DNA of 63,602 nt from an uncultured Bacteroidales bacterium (GTDB lineage: Bacteria; Bacteroidota; Bacteroidia; Bacteroidales; UBA932). Shown piece by piece: positions 36,307 to 44,463 of this stretch. Below the pieces are notes generated by a model. It saw only the letters and a program-made list of their open reading frames with translations, was not told the DNA's origin and did no database searches. The position numbers and the translations under genes are program-made. The stretch's first letter is position 1. Each line of letters opens with the position of its first letter. The DNA lies in NCBI GenBank assembly GCA_900316045.1, contig ONBM01000026.1, positions 1 through 63,602 of the forward strand, read 5' to 3'.

Positions 36307-36708
36307 CTATTTTTCTGCAAATTTAACGAAAAAAAACCTTTCTGACCGTATCAGTTTTTCTCTCTCTTTTGAAGGCTTCTTAAAACCATTGATGTAATTT
36401 CTCATTAGAGACGGATTTAAGCCGATTTCCTTTGAGAACTCTGCAATATTGATTTCAGGGTGCTCAAGGAAAAACCTTTGAAATGCGGAAGGCTCAGCTT
36501 CTTCGTAAGTAAAACTTTCAAAACTGACATCCTCATTAAGTTTGTGCCAATGTATGCCTATCGTGCTGATTTCGTATTCCTGCCTCTGTTCTTCTGTGGC
36601 ATGCAAAAGATTCTTATACCAAAGAAGGGACTGACGATAGGTCTTACCATCATCTCCAAGGCCGTACAGCCATTCGCCGTCAAACCATATTTTTACAATC
36701 TTATTCAT
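36307..36708 (-). CDS. DUF2442 protein with HTH-like C-terminus (antitoxin candidate)
   Basis: The 133-residue protein has an N-terminal DUF2442 part (VKIWFDGEWLYGLGDDGKTYRQSL ... GIHWHKLNEDVSFESF). Its C-terminus looks like a small helix-turn-helix (NIAEFSKEIGLNPSLMRNYINGFKKPSKE). It overlaps the DUF4160 gene by 8 bp. DUF2442/DUF4160 pairs are frequent in bacteria and have been suggested to be toxin-antitoxin-like, though I know of no firm mechanism. The HTH suggests it could bind its own promoter. Confidence 0.8.
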   Translation of the reverse strand: MNKIVKIWFDGEWLYGLGDDGKTYRQSLLWYKNLLHATEEQRQEYEISTIGIHWHKLNEDVSFESFTYEEAEPSAFQRFFLEHPEINIAEFSKEIGLNPSLMRNYINGFKKPSKEREKLIRSERFFFVKFAEK

Positions 36709-36964
36709 TGTCGTCTTCGTTATCTGTATCGCCAAAAATTTCGTACCATCTGTTAAGGATTATATCTGAATTCTCGTGGATTGCTCGTTCAATACGTTTC
36801 AGATCATTAGCCTTGATCCCATGTGAGATCTCAAGTGAAAAACCATCACCGTCCCAGACATATTTTGCATCTCCATTATGACCTCTGACATGGACATGGA
36901 TAGGTTTGTGTTCATGAGAGAAAAACAAAAATACAAATCCGTATTGTCTGAATAATTCTGGCAT
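36701..36964 (-). CDS. DUF4160 protein (partner of DUF2442)
   Basis: The 87-residue protein has the DUF4160 signature FRQYGFVFLFFSHEHKPIHVHVRG, including the conserved E-H-x-P-x-H-V-H-V stretch, and ends with an acidic tail. The start at 36964 is MPELFRQYGF. It is the first gene of a two-gene unit with its own consensus promoter. Function is unknown; a toxin-like role is a hypothesis based on gene pairing. Confidence 0.82.
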   Translation of the reverse strand: MPELFRQYGFVFLFFSHEHKPIHVHVRGHNGDAKYVWDGDGFSLEISHGIKANDLKRIERAIHENSDIILNRWYEIFGDTDNEDDNE

Positions 36965-36990
36965 AGTCAATCAATCTTATGTCGTCGAGA

Positions 36991-37022
36991 CAAATATAGG
37001 TACTATTTTCGATACCTCCAAA
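36991..37022 (-). promoter_or_regulatory. Consensus promoter of the DUF4160/DUF2442 pair
   Basis: On the minus strand TTTG (37019-37022), 20 bp, then TATATTTG (36991-36998). Transcription would start near 36984, about 20 bases before the DUF4160 start. Confidence 0.65.
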
Positions 37023-37674
37023 AATAAGTTAATCTCAAAGATAAAGACTTACCATTCCTGTTCTGTTTCCTCTCTGATACAAAAAAGCACGTCAGTTGGA
37101 GCTGAAGTGCTAAACTAATGTACTCACTGATAAAACCAGACTTTTTAGTGCACTGAATTCTCCGGCTTGCAGGACAGTTCACGCCTATCAGAAGAAGGCT
37201 ATCCAGATTGCGCAGAGAGCCAGCAGTACAGCCATCACTATGCTGGTCTGCCTCCGGTAATCTGCTGTAAGGCAGCACGAACATATTGAATGCCATCATG
37301 CCGAACACAATCATTTTGGCATTCGTCAGCTGAACCAGCATTCCGGAGATGAAAGTGCATGCCTGGTCTTCTTCATCCCGTATTCCGGTGCTTCGGAGCG
37401 TCCTGTAAGCAAGATATAGGATGTAGGCTGCCCCGAGATATTTAATGTAAGCGACATAACTGCCCAGCATGGATCCCAGCGCATGCGCCATGGCCGCAGC
37501 TATGACTGCCGCGATGGTGAAACCCGTCAGCATGCCATACCATACCCTCATGGCAGCCTTCCTTCCGTAGCGGATGGAGACAGACAATGCAAAGATGTTC
37601 GCGGGTCCTGGCGTGAATCCAACAAGCAGGAGCTGCGTTAGAAGCGCAGGCATTAGTGGCAGCAGGTAGCCCAT
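37003..37674 (-). pseudogene. Frameshifted LysE-family exporter gene
   Basis: The first 135 or so codons encode a normal LysE/RhtB amino-acid exporter N-terminus (GFTPGPANIFALSVS ... QLTNAKMIVFGMMAFNMFVLPYS). The frame then yields non-membrane sequence with no similarity (HSDGCTAGSLRNLDSL and onward). In another frame the region 37190-37260 reads SIVMAVLLALCAIWIAFF, a hydrophobic helix of the kind expected at this point, followed by stops. A frameshift near 37260-37280 plus further loss removes the last two or three membrane helices. The family is usually 200-215 residues with six helices, so this copy is probably inactive. Confidence 0.75.
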
Positions 37675-37813
37675 GGGAAAATCGCATTTTTGTTTCCACT
37701 TTCAAATTTAATAATTTACATTCAATTTCCAGCCCTGCCTGGACTGGCAGCGTAAAGTCAGACTAACCTCAACGCACGCCACTCAGAGACACTTCACCTC
37801 CCGAGTGATTTGC

Positions 37814-37906
37814 ATGGAGGCTTTGCGACAGGGAAAACGCAAGGGTGAAACTATTGGACGTAAACCTAAAATGGGCTGTGCCATTTTCGATGGCGCAGCC
37901 CACTAA
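37814..37906 (+). pseudogene. Possible remnant of a serine recombinase gene
   Basis: A 30-codon frame includes RQGKRKGETIGRKPK, which resembles the hinge between catalytic and DNA-binding parts of resolvases (ALxxAKxxGxxxGRPKK), and ends in the dnaK terminator. No catalytic domain is present. Chance similarity is possible. Confidence 0.25.
37873..37901 (-). terminator. dnaK terminator hairpin
   Basis: GGGCTGTGCCAT (37873-37884) pairs with ATGGCGCAGCCC (37890-37901) with one wobble and a five-base loop. It lies about 20 bases past the dnaK stop, and on the minus strand it is followed by ATTTTAGGTTT. Confidence 0.8.
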
Positions 37907-37921
37907 CATTATGCGTATGCT

Positions 37922-39811
37922 TTATTGCTCATCTGGACCTTGGTCTGGACCATTCTGAGGACCCTGAGGGCCTGCCTGAGGACCTTGCGGACCTTGTTGT
38001 GGCCCCTGCTGAGCGCTCTGACCAGCCTGGTACATCTTCTCGAAGGCCTTGCTAAGGTCAGAAGAGTACTTGTCGATGTCTGATAGGTTCTGATTCTTGA
38101 TGGCCTCCTTCAAAGAAGTGATGTCAGACTCAACCTCGGACTTGACGTCAGCTGGAACCTTGTCCCCGTTCTCTTTCAGGAATTTCTCAGCCTGGAAGCA
38201 GAGAGAATCAGCGTTGTTGATTTTGTCGGCCTTCTCCTTAGCCTCCTTATCGGCAGCCTCGTTAGCCTTAGCCTCGTCACGCATCTTCTGTATTTCTTGC
38301 TCGGACAATCCCGAAGAAGCCTCGATCCTGATGTTCTGCTCCTTGCCAGTAGCCTTATCCTTTGCAGATACGTTCAGAATGCCATTGGCATCGATGTCGA
38401 AGGTAACCTCTATCTGAGGCACTCCCCTAGGAGCAGGAGCGATTCCATCAAGATGGAATATTCCCAACTCCTTATTATCCTTTGCCATAGGACGCTCGCC
38501 CTGAAGCACATGGATTTCAACAGAAGGCTGATTATCAGCCGCAGTGGAGAACACCTGAGACTTCCTGGTAGGAATCGTGGTATTGGACTCGATGAGCTTA
38601 GTCATCACACCTCCAAGAGTCTCGATTCCGAGAGACAGAGGAGTAACATCCAGCAGAAGCACGTCCTTCACGTCGCCTGCAAGCACGCCACCCTGGATTG
38701 ATGCGCCGATGGCAACGACCTCGTCCGGGTTAACGCTCCTATTTGGTTCTTTGCCGAAAAAGCTCTTCACGATTTCCTGAATCTTAGGGATACGCGTAGA
38801 ACCACCTACGAGCAGAACTTCATCGATGTCGGAAGGCTGTAGGCCTGCATCTTTGAGTGCCTGACGGCAAGGCTCAACCGTCTTCTGGAACAGGTTATCG
38901 CAAAGTTCCTCGAATTTGGCCCTGGTAAGAGTCTTCACAAGGTGCTTCGGAACTCCGTCAACCGGCATGATGTAAGGCAAGTTGATCTCCGAAGATGTCT
39001 GGTTGGAAAGCTCAATCTTTGCTTTCTCGGCAGCTTCCTTAAGCCTCTGCAATGCCATTGGATCCTTCTTAAGATCCACTCCGCCATTGTCCTTTGCGAA
39101 CTCGCCGGCAAGCCAGTCGATGATCACCTGATCGAAATCATCACCTCCCAGGTGAGTATCGCCGTTGGTGGATTTAACTTCGAACACGCCACCACCTAGT
39201 TCAAGTATGGAAATATCGAAGGTACCACCGCCGAGGTCGTACACAGCGACTTTCATATCCTTGTTCTTTTTGTCAAGACCATAAGCCAATGCTGCGGCAG
39301 TAGGCTCGTTGATGATTCTCTTGACATCCAAGCCCGCAATCTTGCCGGCCTCCTTGGTAGCCTGACGCTGTGAGTCAGAGAAATACGCAGGAACCGTGAT
39401 GACGGCCTCCGTAACCGGCTGGCGCAGATAATCCTCGGCGGTCTTCTTCATTTTCTGAAGAATCATTGCCGAAATCTCCTGTGGAGAATAGAGCTTGTCG
39501 TTTATCTTTACGCGAGGGGTGTTGTTGTCGCCTCTTACTACTTCGTAAGGCACCCTTGCAATTTCCTTCTGTACCTGGTCGTAAGTCTCGCCCATGAATC
39601 TTTTGATCGAGAATACAGTGTTCTTAGGATTAGTGATTGCCTGACGTTTTGCAGGATTGCCAATCTTTCTCTCTCCCCCATCTGTGAATGCAACGACTGA
39701 CGGAGTAGTTCTCTCGCCTTCGTTGTTAATTATGACGGTTGGCTGATTGCCTTCCATGACCGCAACGCACGAATTCGTGGTTCCAAGGTCAATTCCAATG
39801 ATTTTTCCCAT
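37922..39811 (-). CDS. dnaK: Hsp70 chaperone DnaK
   Basis: The 629-residue chaperone begins [18 protein letters not shown] and has the ATPase phosphate-1, phosphate-2 ([16 protein letters not shown]) and adenosine ([16 protein letters not shown]) motifs. A linker ([20 protein letters not shown]), the substrate-binding domain and a Gly/Gln/Pro-rich tail ([17 protein letters not shown]) in place of the usual EEVD-like end complete it. It folds and rescues cytosolic proteins with DnaJ and GrpE, which are not nearby. AGGAGA lies upstream of the start, a clearer Shine-Dalgarno than in most genes here. No CIRCE operator is seen. Confidence 0.98.
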   Translation of the reverse strand: MGKIIGIDLGTTNSCVAVMEGNQPTVIINNEGERTTPSVVAFTDGGERKIGNPAKRQAITNPKNTVFSIKRFMGETYDQVQKEIARVPYEVVRGDNNTPRVKINDKLYSPQEISAMILQKMKKTAEDYLRQPVTEAVITVPAYFSDSQRQATKEAGKIAGLDVKRIINEPTAAALAYGLDKKNKDMKVAVYDLGGGTFDISILELGGGVFEVKSTNGDTHLGGDDFDQVIIDWLAGEFAKDNGGVDLKKDPMALQRLKEAAEKAKIELSNQTSSEINLPYIMPVDGVPKHLVKTLTRAKFEELCDNLFQKTVEPCRQALKDAGLQPSDIDEVLLVGGSTRIPKIQEIVKSFFGKEPNRSVNPDEVVAIGASIQGGVLAGDVKDVLLLDVTPLSLGIETLGGVMTKLIESNTTIPTRKSQVFSTAADNQPSVEIHVLQGERPMAKDNKELGIFHLDGIAPAPRGVPQIEVTFDIDANGILNVSAKDKATGKEQNIRIEASSGLSEQEIQKMRDEAKANEAADKEAKEKADKINNADSLCFQAEKFLKENGDKVPADVKSEVESDITSLKEAIKNQNLSDIDKYSSDLSKAFEKMYQAGQSAQQGPQQGPQGPQAGPQGPQNGPDQGPDEQ

Positions 39812-39924
39812 ATTAAATTATCTCCTATTATTTGCTTTTGAATATTTTGCCGTGCCTGATTTCCAGACGCGACGCTGGAAATAATAACGAATGTTGTGCC
39901 ACTTATACGAATATGCCAAAATGG

Positions 39925-39949
39925 CAGGACATGGAGATACGATGTCCTG
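39925..39949 (-). terminator. Hairpin downstream of queF
   Basis: CAGGACAT (39925-39932) and ATGTCCTG (39942-39949) form a perfect 8-bp stem with a 9-base loop, five bases past the queF stop. The T-tract after it is weak. Confidence 0.6.
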
Positions 39950-39954
39950 ATGAC

Positions 39955-40410
39955 CTATTCATGCGACTCGAAGCGCTTTTGGGCAAGCGCCTCATACTTA
40001 GTGCCTGGGCGGCCGTAATTGGCATAAGGGTATATGGATATGCCTCCGCGAGGGGTGAAGAAGCCTGTCACTTCAATATATTTAGGATCCATCAGCTTGA
40101 CGAGATCCTTCATGATAGTGTTGACGCAGTCTTCATGGAAATCTCCGTGATTGCGGAAACTGAACAGATAGAGTTTCAAGCTCTTGCTTTCCACCATTCT
40201 GACATCAGGAATATAACTGATTCGTATTTCGGCAAAATCCGGCTGTCCGGTAATCGGGCAGAGAGACGTGAACTCAGGGCAGTTGAACCTGACCCAATAG
40301 TCATTTTCTTTGTGCCTGTTCTCGAAAGTCTCGAGAACCTCGGGAGCATAATCCATTTTATATTCAGTCTTGTGGCCCAGCTCCTTCAGGCCTTCATTAG
40401 TCCTATCCAT
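39955..40410 (-). CDS. queF: 7-cyano-7-deazaguanine (preQ0) reductase QueF
   Basis: The 151-residue single-domain (YkvM-type) NADPH-dependent nitrile oxidoreductase converts preQ0 to preQ1 in queuosine synthesis. It has the catalytic cysteine C51 in [16 protein letters not shown], the nearby D58 and the substrate motif [21 protein letters not shown]. It lies 9 bp behind the end of the frameshifted queuosine-precursor transporter gene, forming a queuosine operon. Confidence 0.96.
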   Translation of the reverse strand: MDRTNEGLKELGHKTEYKMDYAPEVLETFENRHKENDYWVRFNCPEFTSLCPITGQPDFAEIRISYIPDVRMVESKSLKLYLFSFRNHGDFHEDCVNTIMKDLVKLMDPKYIEVTGFFTPRGGISIYPYANYGRPGTKYEALAQKRFESHE

Positions 40411-40419
40411 ATTAATTTA

Positions 40420-41101
40420 TTATATGTCTTTAATGTTAAAAGGATTATAAGAGATGTTCTCGTCGAATGCATCTTCGCCCTCGCTTGCCTTGAGTTTCCT
40501 GACCACTATATTAGTGATAGGCAATATGACAATTTCATAAAGGACCTTGAAGGAAACTTGGCAGAGCATCATGACTGACAGCCAGCTGGCTTATCCCAGT
40601 CCCCCAGAAAGCGATTGGCATGAATACCAGCGAGTCCAGGCACTCCCCGGCGATAGATGAAACGATCGCCCTCCACGAGAAACCGCGGCCCTTCTGAGCC
40701 ACCTTCATCTTGCTGAGGACAAAGGCATTAAGAGTGGAGCCAGCAAGAAATGCAAGTAGCGAGGCAAGAGTCACTCTCGGAGCCATATTGAACATATAGT
40801 CAAAATGAGCCCCTCCATCCCAGAATGGAGCCGAAGGCAGCCAGACGACGATCTGCCCAACGACCACTACGAAAAAGTTCATTGCGAAGGCGGTCCATAT
40901 GACAAGACGAGCCTTGCGATACCCCCAAACCTCTGCGAAGCAATCGTTCAATATGTATGACACCGGGAATATGATGACTGCTCCTGGCAGCGAGATATTC
41001 CCGATCGCAAACACTTTTGTCGCGAATAGGTTTGATGCTATGAGGCAGACCGTAAAAAGGACTGCCATCAATAGAAATACAGTAGAAAATTTTTGTTTCA
41101 T
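40420..41101 (-). pseudogene. yhhQ: Queuosine-precursor transporter (YhhQ/DUF165), frameshifted
   Basis: Codons from 41101 encode the membrane transporter normally (TVCLIASNLFATKVFAI, PVSYILNDCFAEVWGYRKAR, IAGECLDSLVFMPIAFWG). The frame then drifts and stops at 40535. In the next frame the true C-terminus continues: LSVMMLCQVSFKVLYEIVIL, PITNIVVRKLKASEG and a stop at 40420, just before queF. The full span is 682 bp, one base more than a multiple of three. The shift must fall between a blocking TAA in the second frame and the resumed sequence, at or beside the 12-bp palindrome AGCCAGCTGGCT (40580-40591). It may be an inactivating mutation, an assembly error or programmed frameshifting. The intact protein would be about 226 residues with six helices and import preQ0/preQ1. 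Confidence 0.85.
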
Positions 41102-41135
41102 ATCCAGTTTTATTAGTGGTTTTCTGGTACACTTG

Positions 41136-41386
41136 TGAGAGGGCGCTGCCCCCTACTATCCCCCGCGGCTCCCGGCCTTCTGGTATTCGCTTGGCTTTTC
41201 GCCTCGCGAATACCCGGCCTCCGCCGGTCGCATGGCCGGTCGCATGACTGCGACTGCTGAGAGGGCGCTGCCCCCTACTATCCCCTGCGGCTCCCGGCCT
41301 TCTGGTATTCGCTTGGCTTTTCGCCTCGCGAATACCCGGCCTCCGCCGGTCGCATGACTGCGACTGCTGAGGGGGGCGCTGCCCCC
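41136..41386. repeat. GC-rich direct-repeat array, unit about 110 bp
   Basis: Two nearly identical units (from 41136 and from 41258) and the start of a third (41368) fill the gap between yhhQ and prfA. Each contains GGGCGCTGCCCCC, a GGTATTCGC/GCGAATACC inverted repeat and CCGGCCTCCGCCGG. Unit 1 carries an extra 12-bp duplication (GCCGGTCGCATG), making its period 122 bp versus 110 for unit 2. Base composition is much richer in G+C than in neighbouring genes. The final GGGGGCGCTGCCCCC could also end prfA transcripts. No coding frame is convincing. Confidence 0.8.
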
Positions 41387-41392
41387 ATAACT

Positions 41393-42484
41393 TTATTCTC
41401 CGGCAGCCTTGAGACGCTCCGCATTCTCAGCGATGGTGAGCTGATCAATGCACTCCTGAATGTCACCGTCCATGAAAGCCGGAAGGTTGTACATGGACCA
41501 GTTGATGCGGTGATCTGTCACACGCCCCTGTGGATAATTGTAAGTGCGGATCTTAGCCGAACGGTCGCCAGTAGAGACCATGGTTTTACGTTTAGCCCCT
41601 ATTTCGTCAAGATATTTCTGATGCTCAAGATTATACAAACGAGACCTCAGCTCCTCGAAAGCCCTCTCCTTATTCTTGATTTGCGAACGCTCCTCCTGGC
41701 ACTGCACCACCAAGCCAGTAGGAATATGCGTCAGACGGACAGCCGAATACGTAGTATTCACCCCCTGCCCTCCAGGACCCGAAGAGCAGAACAAATCCAG
41801 ACGGATATCATCCCACTTCAGGTCAACATCAAACTCACCAGCTTCAGGGAAAACAGCCACCGAAGCAGCAGAAGTCTGAATCCTGCCCTGAGTCTCAGTC
41901 TGCGGCACCCTCTGAACGCGGTGCACCCCAGATTCATATTTCATGATGCCATAGACTCCATCAGTCGAAGAAGATAACTTGAAGACGATGCTCTTGAATC
42001 CACCTGCGGTACCTGGATTCTCGTCATTCACTTCCAGCTTCCATCCACGGCTCTCAGCAAACTTGGAATACATACGGAACAAATCGCCAGCGAAAATAGC
42101 AGCCTCGTCGCCACCCGTACCCCCACGGATCTCGACGATGGCATTCTTGCTGTCGTCAGGGTCGGCAGGAAGCAGCAGTATCTTAATCTGCTCCTCCATC
42201 TCAGGAAGCTTCGGCTCGATCTCCGCGATCTCCTCTTTCGCCATATTCCTTAAATCCTCATCCTTCTCGTTCGCTAATATATTCTTTGCCTCACTAAGCT
42301 CATCCACTTGTTTCTTATAGTCCAAACCAGCCTGGACGATAGGCTCCAGCCCCTTGTAATCCTTGTTGAGCTGGACGTATTTCTTCATATCCGACGTCAC
42401 GGATGGATCGGACAGCTGATTCTGTAGTGAAAGATATTTATCCCGCAAACCCAGGATTTTTTCTATTAACGTATTTTCTGCCAT
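41393..42484 (-). CDS. prfA: Peptide chain release factor 1
   Basis: The 363-residue class I release factor has the GGQ motif in CSSGPGGQGVNTTYSAVRLTHIPTG, which triggers peptidyl-tRNA hydrolysis. Length and N-terminal coiled part fit RF1 (UAA/UAG) rather than RF2. A good Shine-Dalgarno (AAGGAG) precedes the start. The GC-rich repeat array lies immediately downstream. Confidence 0.95.
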   Translation of the reverse strand: MAENTLIEKILGLRDKYLSLQNQLSDPSVTSDMKKYVQLNKDYKGLEPIVQAGLDYKKQVDELSEAKNILANEKDEDLRNMAKEEIAEIEPKLPEMEEQIKILLLPADPDDSKNAIVEIRGGTGGDEAAIFAGDLFRMYSKFAESRGWKLEVNDENPGTAGGFKSIVFKLSSSTDGVYGIMKYESGVHRVQRVPQTETQGRIQTSAASVAVFPEAGEFDVDLKWDDIRLDLFCSSGPGGQGVNTTYSAVRLTHIPTGLVVQCQEERSQIKNKERAFEELRSRLYNLEHQKYLDEIGAKRKTMVSTGDRSAKIRTYNYPQGRVTDHRINWSMYNLPAFMDGDIQECIDQLTIAENAERLKAAGE

Positions 42485-42505
42485 AGATATGGTAGCTCCT
42501 TATAT

Positions 42506-43627
42506 TTATTTAATATCCTTTACATAGCAGCGACGCCGCATGTAAATCTCATTGCTGTACTCGTGCCACACATTCACGGCACTGTTCGTCTCAATCTGAG
42601 GATTAGTGATCGACCACTTGGCCCCTACTTTCAAATATTTCTGAGCCATGGAGCAATGGTAGATTGAAGATATTCCTTTATTCTGCCATCCTGGCACTGC
42701 CCCATTGAGCATAAGGTCGAGAGTCTCGTAATTCCGCATCCCCCTCAGAAGATGAATCCAGCCGAAAGGGAAAAGTTTCCCCTTGCACTTCTGTAGAGCC
42801 AAGGACATCGATGGGAAAGCGATTCCGAAAGCCACAAGCTCCTTGTTCTCATCCAACACGATAGAACTTATCTTGTCAGAGACGAACTTCATCACGGACT
42901 TCTTCTCCTCTTCTATCTCCTCGTCAGTGAACGGTATGAAGTTGTACACTGCTGCAGCGAAGCTTTCGTTGTAGACCTTGAAGAAGTGATCCACCAACTT
43001 CTCGTCTTTTTTCAACTTGGAGAGCTTACCCTCATGCAAGTTGTAGCGCTGCTTCAAAAGCCCCGCTATCCTCTTCATCTTGTCCTGAACCCCCTGATCC
43101 GCAGGCAGCTTGTACTGAAGCCAGTCACACTCTTTGACAAAGCCAAGCTTGGTCACCAAGTCATTGTAATAAGGATAGTTGTAAAGGCAATTGAATGGCG
43201 GGATGTTCTCGAAACCTTCCACTAGCATTCCCTGCTTGCCAAGGGTATTGTAATACAGAGGCCCGTGAATCTCAGTCATCCCGTTCTCTTTCGCCCAAGC
43301 CTCGGCAGTGCCAATCAGCAACTTAGCCACCTCCAAGTCATCGATGAGGTCGAACCAGCCGAACCTTGCCCTCTTCTTGTCGTACAACTCGTTGTAGCGA
43401 GGATTGATCATTCCGCAGATCCGCCCCACGACATTCTTCCCCTCCTTTACCAGCCACATCTTTCTCTTGCAATAAGACAAGGTGGATGTCTTGGTGAGCG
43501 AGAAAACCTGATCCGAGTGAAGGGCAGGAACATACTGCGGACAGCCCTTATACAGTCTGTCCGGGAATTTAATGAACTCCATCAATTCCCTTTTGGATTG
43601 CACTTCAACTACATTATATTCCGACAT
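42506..43627 (-). CDS. GNAT-fold N-acetyltransferase-like protein
   Basis: The 373-residue cytosolic protein contains an N-terminal segment MSEYNVVEVQSKRELMEF and the body motifs MWLVKEGKNVVGRICGMINPRYNE and GPLYYNTLGKQGMLVEGF. A second half (PFTDEEIEEEKKSVMKFV ... PGWQNKGISSIYHC) resembles the acceptor part of GNAT-type acyltransferases. Large Bacteroidales proteins of this form have no established substrate. The start at ATG 43627 fits a perfect promoter 42 bp upstream; an in-frame start at 43735 would lie upstream of that promoter. Confidence 0.72.
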   Translation of the reverse strand: MSEYNVVEVQSKRELMEFIKFPDRLYKGCPQYVPALHSDQVFSLTKTSTLSYCKRKMWLVKEGKNVVGRICGMINPRYNELYDKKRARFGWFDLIDDLEVAKLLIGTAEAWAKENGMTEIHGPLYYNTLGKQGMLVEGFENIPPFNCLYNYPYYNDLVTKLGFVKECDWLQYKLPADQGVQDKMKRIAGLLKQRYNLHEGKLSKLKKDEKLVDHFFKVYNESFAAAVYNFIPFTDEEIEEEKKSVMKFVSDKISSIVLDENKELVAFGIAFPSMSLALQKCKGKLFPFGWIHLLRGMRNYETLDLMLNGAVPGWQNKGISSIYHCSMAQKYLKVGAKWSITNPQIETNSAVNVWHEYSNEIYMRRRCYVKDIK

Positions 43628-43668
43628 CAGCCTCGTTGAAAAAATTCTACTATTAGAAATTCGAACTG

Positions 43669-43699
43669 CAAATTTAATCATTTGTTGAATTTTGACAAA
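43669..43699 (-). promoter_or_regulatory. Consensus promoter of the GNAT-like gene
   Basis: On the minus strand TTTG (43696-43699), exactly 19 bp, then TAAATTTG (43669-43676): a perfect match to the Bacteroidota primary-sigma consensus. Confidence 0.75.
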
Positions 43700-43758
43700 G
43701 TGTTTCTGGTGCTTAGGCAGCACAATGCAAGACATTCATAATTTTTATTAAATTATTA

Positions 43759-43788
43759 TTGTTTTATGTTAATTATTTAATATATTTG
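43759..43788 (+). promoter_or_regulatory. Promoter of the flotillin operon
   Basis: TTG (43759-43761), 19 bp, then TATATTTG (43781-43788), 23 bases before the NfeD-like start codon. It is back to back with the GNAT-gene promoter. Confidence 0.6.
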
Positions 43789-43811
43789 CAATAACTAATA
43801 AACCTGATGCC

Positions 43812-44438
43812 ATGATTGACTGGTGGAATTCATTAGACCTTTTCATGAAGATAATGTGGGCGATAACCTTAACCGCATCTTTGATCTTCGTAATTCAGAC
43901 TATCCTAACTTTCATCGGAGCCGGAGGCTCAGATTTCGACACAGATGCCGGCGGGCTGGATTTGGGTGGAATCGATGCTTCAGCACCTGATGCGAGCGGT
44001 GCTCTTGATGCCGATCCTGGCATGAATCTCCTGACATTCAGGAATTTCATAAATTTCTGCCTGGGTTTTGGCTGGGCCTCGGTACTCATGCACGACAAGA
44101 TTTCATCGACAAGCCTATTGCTCATCATTGCAGTCATCGTCGGCATAGCCTTGGTAGCTGCCGTCATGATGCTATTCAAATGGCTGAGCGCAATGCAGCA
44201 AGCCGGCAACATCAATGTTTACAGAAGCGCAGTCGGCTGCAAGGGTACTGCCTATCTGCCGATACCTGCCGAAAGGAAAGGCACCGGCAAAGTGCAAATC
44301 TCAATCAATAATGCCATCAGGGAGTTTGACGCCGTCACCGATGGAGACGCCATCCCTACCGGAGCTGCTATCAAAGTGGCGGAAGTCATCAATGACCAGA
44401 CACTGTTAGTGGAAACCACAACCCCAGAAATAATTTAA
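43812..44438 (+). CDS. NfeD/YqiJ-like membrane protein
   Basis: The 208-residue protein has a membrane helix near residues 12-36, an Asp/Gly-rich linker (SDFDTDAGGLDLGGIDAS), two further hydrophobic helices (about 73-90 and 100-121) and a C-terminal OB-fold-like domain (VGCKGTAYLPIPAERKGTGKVQISI). NfeD-type proteins are encoded beside flotillins and are thought to assist them in membrane microdomains. The flotillin gene follows after 25 bp. Confidence 0.82.
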   Translation: MIDWWNSLDLFMKIMWAITLTASLIFVIQTILTFIGAGGSDFDTDAGGLDLGGIDASAPDASGALDADPGMNLLTFRNFINFCLGFGWASVLMHDKISSTSLLLIIAVIVGIALVAAVMMLFKWLSAMQQAGNINVYRSAVGCKGTAYLPIPAERKGTGKVQISINNAIREFDAVTDGDAIPTGAAIKVAEVINDQTLLVETTTPEII

Positions 44439-44463
44439 CATATTAACTCTTAAATTTCAGAAT

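Noticed and set aside
39914..39926. TGCCAaaaTGGCA as a heat-shock operator for dnaK
   Set aside because: It is too short, does not match CIRCE, and lies beyond the dnaK leader where it overlaps the queF hairpin.
41136..41386. CRISPR array or coding region
   Set aside because: There are only two and a fraction 110-bp units, with no short repeat/variable spacer structure and no cas genes. Frames across it do not read as protein.
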